This document shows positions 7,782 through 14,249 of a stretch of DNA of 14,249 nucleotides, piece after piece. The stretch is from contig VERC01000031.1 in the NCBI GenBank assembly GCA_018882825.1, positions 1 to 14,249 on the forward strand, given 5' to 3'. The position numbers were made by a program, and so were the translations under genes. Under the pieces are notes generated by a model. It was not told the origin of the DNA and did no database searches. It saw only the letters and a list, made by a program, of their open reading frames with translations. Each line of letters starts with the position of its first letter. Positions within the stretch are counted from its first letter, which is position 1. This stretch comes from Acidimicrobiia bacterium (GTDB lineage Bacteria > Actinomycetota > Acidimicrobiia > Acidimicrobiales > Acidimicrobilacustridaceae).

Positions 7782-8911
7782 GCGACCCCCAGATGTTCAC
7801 GAGGAGCGGACGGCAACGTGGTGGCGAGCGACTCGAGGGCCTCACGCTGTTCATCGGTGAGCTTGGCCGGGACCGACACCTGGACGGTGACCAGCAGGTC
7901 GCCGGTGGACTTCGCCGATGCCACTCCCCGCCCCTTGACACGGAAGACCTTCCCCGACGGCGTTCCGGCCGGGATCCGCAGCGTGACGGCCTTGCCGTCG
8001 AGCGTGGGAACGGTGAGGTCGGTTCCCAACGCCGCCTCGGTGAACGAGATCGGTACCGACAGGGTGAGATTGCGTCCGTCTCGTCCGAACACGGCGTCGG
8101 GCGCGACGTGCACGATCACGTAGAGGTCGCCGGCCGGTCCTCCGTTGCGCCCGGCTGCGCCCCGACCCTTCAGACGGATGCGCTGTCCGTCGGCCACACC
8201 AGCCGGGATGCGCACCTTCACCTCACGATTGCGCTTGGTGACACCGGTTCCCCGGCAGTCGCTGCACGGATCGGTGATGACCTGGCCGGCACCGGCACAC
8301 GACGGACACGGCGAGGAGAACGAGAACATCCCCTGGTTGTCGTCGAGCACGCCCCGACCACCGCACTGTCCGCACGGAACCGGCGCCGTACCGGGCTTGG
8401 AGCCCGACCCGCGACAGGTCGAGCAGGCCGCATCCGAGGTCAGGTGCAGGCTCGTCTCGAAACCGGCGAACGCATCGCGGAACGACGCGTGATACTCGGA
8501 TTCGAGATCGGCGCCGCGCTGAGGACCCCGCGAGCGGTTGCGATGACCGCGGCGACCACCACCCCCGAACAGCCCGCCGAGGAGATCACCGAGATCGGCT
8601 CCCTCGAAGTCGAACGTGGCTCCTCCCGGTCCACCGAAGCCGCCGGGACCGCCGAAACCGGCGCCGGGCATGGGGCCCATCCGGCGGACCTCGTCGTACT
8701 CGGCCCGCTTGGTCTCGTCACCCACGACGTCGTAGGCGGCCGACACCTCCTTGAACCGTTCCTCGGCTGCGGCATCACCCGGATTGGCATCCGGATGCAA
8801 CTCGCGGGCCAACTTCCGGTAGGCGCGCGTGATCTCCTTCGGCGTCGCCGTCGACGACACACCGAGGACGGAGTAGTAGTCCTTCTCGAACCACTCGCGC
8901 TGAGGAGCCAC
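7778..8911 (-). CDS. dnaJ: Molecular chaperone DnaJ (Hsp40, class A)
   Basis: Co-chaperone that delivers unfolded substrates to DnaK and stimulates its ATPase. It has 377 residues from GTG at 8911. The J domain is at about 10-75 with the HPD motif at 39-41. A Gly/Phe-rich stretch with GFGGPGG repeats runs about 80-120. Four zinc repeats of the CxxCxGxG type follow at 163-170, 180-187, 202-209 and 216-223, and then the two beta-rich substrate domains. All eight zinc cysteines are present. The frame stays open to an ATG at 8962, but that start would overlap grpE by 49 bases. I prefer the GTG two bases after the grpE stop, because GAGGGGG lies just upstream and the residues before it look unlike the family. 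It overlaps hspR by four bases. Confidence 0.95.
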   Translation of the reverse strand: MAPQREWFEKDYYSVLGVSSTATPKEITRAYRKLARELHPDANPGDAAAEERFKEVSAAYDVVGDETKRAEYDEVRRMGPMPGAGFGGPGGFGGPGGATFDFEGADLGDLLGGLFGGGGRRGHRNRSRGPQRGADLESEYHASFRDAFAGFETSLHLTSDAACSTCRGSGSKPGTAPVPCGQCGGRGVLDDNQGMFSFSSPCPSCAGAGQVITDPCSDCRGTGVTKRNREVKVRIPAGVADGQRIRLKGRGAAGRNGGPAGDLYVIVHVAPDAVFGRDGRNLTLSVPISFTEAALGTDLTVPTLDGKAVTLRIPAGTPSGKVFRVKGRGVASAKSTGDLLVTVQVSVPAKLTDEQREALESLATTLPSAPREHLGVA

Positions 8912-8913
8912 TG

Positions 8914-9473
8914 CTACCCCCTCACCTTCACCATCGCCGGTCGGAGCACGCGGCTCTTCCACTGGTAGCCGGTGCGAAGGGTCTCGATCACGATCGACTC
9001 GCCACCGTCGCCCTCCTCGTGCAGCACCGCCTCGTGGAGGTTGGGATCGAACGGCTCATCGTGCGGCGCCAGTCGCACGAGGCCATCGGCCTCGAGCAGG
9101 TCGACGAGCATCCGGGCGATCGGTTCGACATCGGTGGCGCCGTGGCCGATGGCGGCATCGCAGGCGTCGAGCACCAGGATCAGCTTCTCGGCCAGGTTCT
9201 CGTTGGCCCGAGCCCGCAACTCGTCGGCCTCGCGGGCCACACGTTTGCGGTGGTTGTCGAACTCGGCCTTGAGTCGCAGCATCGTGTCGCGGTACTCGTC
9301 GCGTTCGGCCACGAGTGCGGCGAGATCGACGATGTCACCGTCACCGTCACCGGACCCACCATCGGACACTGCGCCGTCGAATCCCTGCTCACCGCCGGCC
9401 GCCGCCTCCAACAGTTCGTCGTCGAGCGTGTCGGACGAGACCTGCTCGCCCGACACGCCCTCGGGACCCGACA

Positions 9474-9474
<1 letters not shown>
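8914..9474 (-). CDS. grpE: Nucleotide exchange factor GrpE
   Basis: Homodimeric exchange factor that releases ADP from DnaK to reset its cycle. It has 186 residues. A long acidic, Gly-rich N-terminal tail of about 50 residues with a GDGDGD run is probably disordered. A coiled-coil helix follows at about 51-95 (RDEYRDTMLRLKAEFDNHRKR). The C-terminal beta domain carries the family motif FDPNLHEAV at 142-150 and ends with RVLRPAMVKV. GTG at 9477 and ATG at 9474 are adjacent. ATG is preferred because GAGG lies 7 bases before it, and its junction with the dnaK stop is TGATG, as at purD/purB. It is the second gene of the dnaK operon, two bases from dnaJ. Confidence 0.95.
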
Positions 9475-11303
<1,829 letters not shown>

Positions 11304-11368
11304 TGCATGCTCCTTGTGCTGGTGGGCCCGCAGGCCCGTGGTGGGGGTTCCGAACACTGCGTCCGGGT

Positions 11369-11399
11369 ACTGAAGAAACTTGAGTACGGCGTTGACAAC
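11369..11399 (-). promoter_or_regulatory. Candidate HspR operator cluster at the dnaK promoter
   Basis: On the plus strand 11379-11399 reads CTTGAGT-N7-TGACAAC. The first arm is a perfect HspR half-site and the second matches ACTCAAG at 3 of 7. Three bases to the left, ACTGAAG at 11369-11375 matches ACTCAAG at 6 of 7 but in everted order. The site starts at the GTT of the -10-like element and covers the expected transcription start, suiting repression. In the transcript the everted pair would also form a short stem with a UUU loop. Confidence 0.5.
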
Positions 11400-11423
11400 T
11401 TCCGCTGGCCTCACTCTATTCCC
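11397..11423 (-). promoter_or_regulatory. SigR/SigH-type ECF promoter of the dnaK operon
   Basis: Minus strand: GGGAAT (11418-11423), an 18-base spacer, then GTT (11397-11399), identical in form to the clpB promoter. It predicts a leader of about 85 bases before the dnaK ATG. A TTGTCA hexamer resembling a housekeeping -35 starts within the same GTT, but no good -10 follows at 16-18 bases. A second GGGGAAT further upstream (about 11435-11441) has no GTT at the right distance. Confidence 0.6.
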
Positions 11424-11431
11424 GCTCGGGA
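11420..11431. repeat. Palindrome over the dnaK -35 element
   Basis: TCCCG-CT-CGGGA, two 5-bp arms around two bases; one arm lies in the GGGAAT element of the dnaK promoter. It is the counterpart of the palindrome at 7342-7352 in front of clpB. It lies in the 203-bp divergent region between dnaK and gpmA, so a bound protein could affect either gene. Confidence 0.4.
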
Positions 11432-11494
11432 CCGATTCCCCACCCGCCACCCGGACCCGTCGGCAACGGGACGGTCCGGGCCCCGGCGGTGGGC

Positions 11495-11500
11495 CACACT
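11495..11500 (+). promoter_or_regulatory. Possible -10 element of gpmA
   Basis: CACACT ends six bases before the gpmA ATG, and no Shine-Dalgarno is present, so the transcript may be leaderless. The first base departs from TANNNT, and no clear -35 is seen. This is the weakest of the three similar sites on this strand. Confidence 0.25.
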
Positions 11501-11506
11501 GGGCCC

Positions 11507-12271
11507 ATGACCACCACCGCCACCCTCGTCCTGCTCCGGCACGGCCAGAGCACCTGGAACCTCGAGAACCTCTTCACCGGCTGGTACGACGCCGACCTCA
11601 CCGAACAGGGCCGCACCGAGGCCTCGGCCGCCGGTGGGGCGATGGCCGACGCCGGTGTCGCCCCCACGATCCTGCACACCTCGCTGCAGACCCGGGCCAT
11701 CCGCACCGCCAACCTGGCCCTCGACGCCATGGATCGACTGTGGGTGCCGGTGCGCCGGTCGTGGCGCCTCAACGAGCGTCATTACGGCGCGCTGCAGGGC
11801 ATGGACAAGAAGCAGACCACCGAGACCTACGGCGCCGAGCAGGTCTTCGAATGGCGCCGCTCCTACGACGTGCCCCCGCCCCCGCTCGATCCCGACGACG
11901 AGCGCCATCCCCGTTTCGACGAGCGCTACGCCGGATTGCCGGCCGACGTGCTGCCGGCCTCGGAGTGCCTGGCCGACGTGGTCGTGCGGATGCTGCCGTG
12001 GTGGTACGACGCCATCGTGCCGGACCTGCGGGCCGGCCACACCGTGCTCGTCGTGGCCCACGGCAACAGTCTTCGCGCCCTCATCAAGCATCTCGACGGG
12101 ATCTCCGACACCGACATCGCCGACGTGAACCTCCCCACCGGCGTGCCGATGCGCTACGAACTCGGACCCGACATGCGCCCGGCCGCCGCAGTGCCTCTCG
12201 AGTCCCGCTACCTCGGCGATGCCGAAGCGGCCCGCGCGGCGGCCGAGGCCGTGGCCCGTCAGGCCGGATGA
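11507..12271 (+). CDS. gpmA: 2,3-bisphosphoglycerate-dependent phosphoglycerate mutase
   Basis: Cofactor-dependent glycolytic mutase interconverting 3- and 2-phosphoglycerate through a phosphohistidine. It has 254 residues, close to the usual 245-250. Catalytic RHGQSTWN at residues 11-18 has the phosphorylated His at 12. NLFTGW is in the substrate loop, [11 protein letters not shown] carries the acid/base Glu at 90, and the second catalytic His is at 185 in [21 protein letters not shown] near the C terminus is also typical. The full set separates dPGM from general histidine phosphatases. I chose ATG at 11507 over GTG at 11489, because the six extra residues match nothing and the ATG adjoins the conserved strand. 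It is transcribed divergently from dnaK, with 203 bp between the starts, and no Shine-Dalgarno is visible. Confidence 0.97.
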   Translation: MTTTATLVLLRHGQSTWNLENLFTGWYDADLTEQGRTEASAAGGAMADAGVAPTILHTSLQTRAIRTANLALDAMDRLWVPVRRSWRLNERHYGALQGMDKKQTTETYGAEQVFEWRRSYDVPPPPLDPDDERHPRFDERYAGLPADVLPASECLADVVVRMLPWWYDAIVPDLRAGHTVLVVAHGNSLRALIKHLDGISDTDIADVNLPTGVPMRYELGPDMRPAAAVPLESRYLGDAEAARAAAEAVARQAG

Positions 12272-12308
12272 CCGACGGATCGAACGAGCACGGACCCGGA
12301 GCGGTCCC

Positions 12309-12314
12309 TATGCT
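12309..12314 (+). promoter_or_regulatory. -10 element for a probably leaderless transcript
   Basis: TATGCT ends 8 bases before the ATG at 12323, and no ribosome binding site exists between. The spacing would place the transcript start at or next to the ATG. A 5-bp inverted repeat, GGACC-N6-GGTCC (12292-12307), lies just upstream. No -35 was recognised. Confidence 0.45.
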
Positions 12315-12322
12315 CTGTCGCC

Positions 12323-12730
12323 ATGGCACGTGACGCATGGCTCGACCACCTCGCGCAGGTTCCCCTGTTCGCCGAGTGTGACAAGAAGCAGCTCCAGCAG
12401 GTCGCCTCGGCATCGACCGAACTGTCGGTCGATGCCGGCAAGGTCCTGGTCAGGGAAGGCGACGTCGGGCACGAGTGCTTCGTGATCGTCTCCGGTTCGG
12501 CCTCGGTCACCCGCGGTGGCCAGCCGGTGGCCACCATCGGCGCCGGCGCCGTGGTCGGAGAACTGGCGCCGCTCACCGGCGCGGCCCGCACCGCCACGGT
12601 CACCGCCGACACCGCGATGGAGATCCTCGTGATCGGGCAGGGCGAGTTCAACGGCCTGCTCGAGGAGGTCCCCGGGCTGGCCGTGACGCTGCTGCGCTCG
12701 CTCGCCACCCGTCTCGCCACCGACGACTGA
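12323..12730 (+). CDS. Stand-alone cyclic-nucleotide-binding domain protein
   Basis: A 135-residue protein consisting almost entirely of one CRP-like cyclic-nucleotide-binding beta-roll. An N-terminal helix pair (LDHLAQVPLFAECDKKQLQQ) leads into it. Typical strands follow, with KVLVREGDVGHECFVIVSGSASV at about 40-62. The phosphate-binding cassette reads GELAPLTGAARTATV at 79-93, with the conserved Glu at 80 and Arg at 89, so cAMP or cGMP binding is plausible. After the barrel there is only a short helix ending at TRLATDD; no helix-turn-helix, channel, kinase or cyclase domain is present. It therefore cannot act alone as a CRP-type transcription factor. It starts 51 bp after gpmA and ends 74 bp before the membrane Fe-S reductase gene. 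Partner and role are unknown. Confidence 0.85.
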   Translation: MARDAWLDHLAQVPLFAECDKKQLQQVASASTELSVDAGKVLVREGDVGHECFVIVSGSASVTRGGQPVATIGAGAVVGELAPLTGAARTATVTADTAMEILVIGQGEFNGLLEEVPGLAVTLLRSLATRLATDD

Positions 12731-12732
12731 GC

Positions 12733-12755
12733 CGTCACCGCGCTCGCCGGTGACG
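12733..12755 (+). terminator. Hairpin after the cyclic-nucleotide-binding gene
   Basis: CGTCACCG-N7-CGGTGACG forms an 8-bp perfect stem with a 7-base loop, three bases after the TGA. No T-run follows, so it is not a textbook intrinsic terminator; GC-rich actinobacteria often use such I-shaped forms. It may end the upstream transcript or protect its 3' end. Confidence 0.4.
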
Positions 12756-12788
12756 ACCTCGTCGCCGGCCCGCGGAGCCCGACGCGGG

Positions 12789-12794
12789 TAGCGT
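12789..12794 (+). promoter_or_regulatory. Possible -10 element of the Fe-S reductase gene
   Basis: TAGCGT fits TANNNT and ends 10 bases before the ATG at 12805. No Shine-Dalgarno is visible and no convincing -35 was found. The implied transcript would be leaderless or nearly so. Confidence 0.3.
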
Positions 12795-12804
12795 TCGAAC
12801 CGCT

Positions 12805-14249
12805 ATGGAGAACAAGCGCCTCAAGGGCCCCCATCTCGTCCTTCTCATCGGTGTCGCCTTCGCGTCCGTGACCGCACTGTCGGGGATCGCCGCCGCCGTG
12901 TTCCAGCAACACGACGAGTCGCCCACCACGCGAGAGGTGTTCGGTGGCATCCCGACTCCGCTCAAGTTCGCCTTCTACGCCATCACCTCGGTGCTGCTGA
13001 TCTATGGCGCGGTGCTGTTCGGCCAGCGGGTCAAGAACTGGGGCCGTGGCCGTCCCGACGATCGTCGGACGACCCCCCGCAACGTGAAGCGTCGACTGGC
13101 GGACTTCCGGGCCGGGGTCTACATGCAGACGCTGCTGCGGGACCCGGCCGCCGGCATCATGCACTCGCTCATCTACTTCTCGTTCCTGGTGCTGCTGGCC
13201 GTCACCACGATCCTCGAGATCAACCATCAGGTGCCCGAGTCGTGGAAGTTCCTCAACGGCAACGTGTACATGGCGTACTCGTTCGTCGGCGACCTGGCCG
13301 GCCTGTGCCTGCTGGTGGGTGTGGTGTGGGCCATCATCCGCCGCTACGTGCAGCGCCCCTACCGGATCCGCATCAAGTCGAAGCCCGAGCACGCGGTGAT
13401 CCTCGGCATCTTCCTCGCCATCGCGGTCACCGGCTTCGGCACCGAGGCGTGGCGCATCGCCGACACCGGGATGCCCTCGTTCGAGAAGTGGTCCTTCGTG
13501 GGCTGGCCCATCGCCACCCTCATCGACGGTTCGTCGAACCTGGCCGGTGGCCACCAGATCTGGTGGGTCGCCCACATCCTGAGTTTCTTCGCCTTCCTGG
13601 CCATCCTGCCTGTGACGATGCTGCGCCACATGTTCACGTCGCCCCTGAACATGTACCTGAAGGACCGGCCGCGACCCAAGGGCGCCATGAAGCCGATGCC
13701 CAATCTCATGGAGACCGAGCTGGAGACGTTCGGCGCCTCCACCGTCGAGGACTTCACCTGGAAGCAGTTGCTCGACCTCGATGCCTGCACCATGTGCGGA
13801 CGCTGCACCTCGGTGTGCCCGGCGCACGCCACCGGCAAGCCGCTCGATCCCCGCGAGATCGTGCTCAAGTCCGGTGAGGTCATGGCTGCCACCGGCAGCC
13901 CCAAGGTGTCACCCCCGATCGGTGTCGTCCCCGAGATCACCGTGACGGCCGATTCGCTGTTCGAGCGGATCACACCAGAGGAGATCTGGGCGTGCACGAC
14001 CTGCAAGGCGTGCGACGAGAACTGCCCGGTGAACATCGAGATCCTCGACAAGATCCTCGACATGCGGCGCTACCTGTCGCTGATGGAATCGAACTTCCCC
14101 ACCGAGCTCGGCAACGCATACCGCTCGATGGAGAACAGCGGCAACCCGTGGGGCATGAGCCAGAACGATCGTGCCGACTGGGCCGAGAAGTTCGAGGGCA
14201 TCGAGGTGCTCGACGGCTCCAGCCCGCTGGAGGCCGACTACCTCTACTG
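12805..14249 (+). CDS. Membrane Fe-S oxidoreductase, EtfD/HdrD-like, 3' end cut by window edge
   Basis: The first 481 residues are visible and the frame is open at the window end. About six hydrophobic segments lie at roughly 10-33, 53-73, 117-138, 156-178, 196-213 and 251-273, resembling the NarI-type haem b membrane domain. His 120, 250, 257 and 275 are possible haem ligands. A cytoplasmic ferredoxin-like domain follows with two CxxCxxCxxxCP motifs, Cys 328/331/334/338 and Cys 397/400/403/407, each suited to a 4Fe-4S cluster. The relatives I know continue with two CCG domains, here beyond the edge. The closest I can name is mycobacterial Rv0338c (EtfD), which passes electrons from ETF to menaquinone during fatty acid oxidation. 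Other HdrD/GlpC-like reductases share this layout, so the exact donor is uncertain. The start at ATG 12805 is supported by the -10-like hexamer and by the basic residues before the first membrane segment. Confidence 0.88.
   Translation, partial: MENKRLKGPHLVLLIGVAFASVTALSGIAAAVFQQHDESPTTREVFGGIPTPLKFAFYAITSVLLIYGAVLFGQRVKNWGRGRPDDRRTTPRNVKRRLADFRAGVYMQTLLRDPAAGIMHSLIYFSFLVLLAVTTILEINHQVPESWKFLNGNVYMAYSFVGDLAGLCLLVGVVWAIIRRYVQRPYRIRIKSKPEHAVILGIFLAIAVTGFGTEAWRIADTGMPSFEKWSFVGWPIATLIDGSSNLAGGHQIWWVAHILSFFAFLAILPVTMLRHMFTSPLNMYLKDRPRPKGAMKPMPNLMETELETFGASTVEDFTWKQLLDLDACTMCGRCTSVCPAHATGKPLDPREIVLKSGEVMAATGSPKVSPPIGVVPEITVTADSLFERITPEEIWACTTCKACDENCPVNIEILDKILDMRRYLSLMESNFPTELGNAYRSMENSGNPWGMSQNDRADWAEKFEGIEVLDGSSPLEADYLY

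Noticed and set aside
11316..11366. GC-rich hairpins in the dnaK leader (GGGCC-N4-GGCCC and an imperfect 6-bp stem) as an RNA thermometer
   Set aside because: The stems are short, do not pair with the Shine-Dalgarno at 11310-11315, and are expected often in DNA this GC-rich.
11434..11441. A second GGGGAAT upstream of dnaK as an additional ECF promoter
   Set aside because: Eighteen bases after its GGAAT the sequence is GAG, not GTT.
12292..12307. GGACC-N6-GGTCC as a cyclic-nucleotide regulator operator or a gpmA terminator
   Set aside because: The arms are only 5 bp, it does not resemble the CRP site TGTGA-N6-TCACA, and no T-run follows.
12259..13827. A 522-codon minus-strand open frame opposite the cyclic-nucleotide-binding and Fe-S reductase genes
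   Set aside because: It spans two genes with clear motifs on the plus strand and has no recognisable family feature.

Overview
This window is a compact, high-GC, gene-dense chromosomal segment with no mobile element, RNA gene, CRISPR array or gene-free stretch over 300 bases. HspR, a Gram-positive-type DnaK lacking the Gram-negative insertion, GGAAT-N18-GTT promoters of the SigR/SigH kind, probable leaderless genes and a long Fe-S/membrane reductase resembling mycobacterial EtfD all point to an actinobacterium. An Acidimicrobiia-like lineage is my guess, but it is not proven by the sequence.

Minus strand, 1-4717: a purine cluster read in the order purA, purD, purB, purC (purC runs off the left edge). 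Junctions are 7 bp, a 1-bp overlap and 8 bp, so it is almost certainly one operon. PurD and PurC catalyse steps 2 and 7 of IMP synthesis. PurB acts at step 8 and again in AMP synthesis. PurA commits IMP to AMP.

Minus strand, 4787-11303: a five-gene heat-shock locus, dnaK, grpE, dnaJ, hspR, clpB. The first four are overlapping or separated by 2 bp. clpB follows after 97 bp and has its own promoter. Upstream of both dnaK and clpB I see the same arrangement: a GGGAAT element, 18 bp, then GTT, which matches the promoters used by the SigR/SigH family of redox/heat ECF sigma factors. Over the 3' half of each promoter lies an imperfect version of the HspR inverted repeat. This suggests activation by an alternative sigma factor plus repression by HspR with DnaK as co-repressor.

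Plus strand, 11507-14249: gpmA (2,3-bisphosphoglycerate-dependent phosphoglycerate mutase), a 135-residue stand-alone cyclic-nucleotide-binding domain protein, and the first 481 residues of a membrane Fe-S oxidoreductase related to the EtfD/HdrD group. None has a Shine-Dalgarno sequence, and each has a -10-like hexamer 6-10 bases before its ATG, suggesting leaderless transcripts. This contrasts with most minus-strand genes, which have good ribosome binding sites.

I found no wholly unknown system. The most informative signals are the paired stress promoters with overlapping operators, and the orphan cyclic-nucleotide-binding protein beside an electron-transfer membrane protein.
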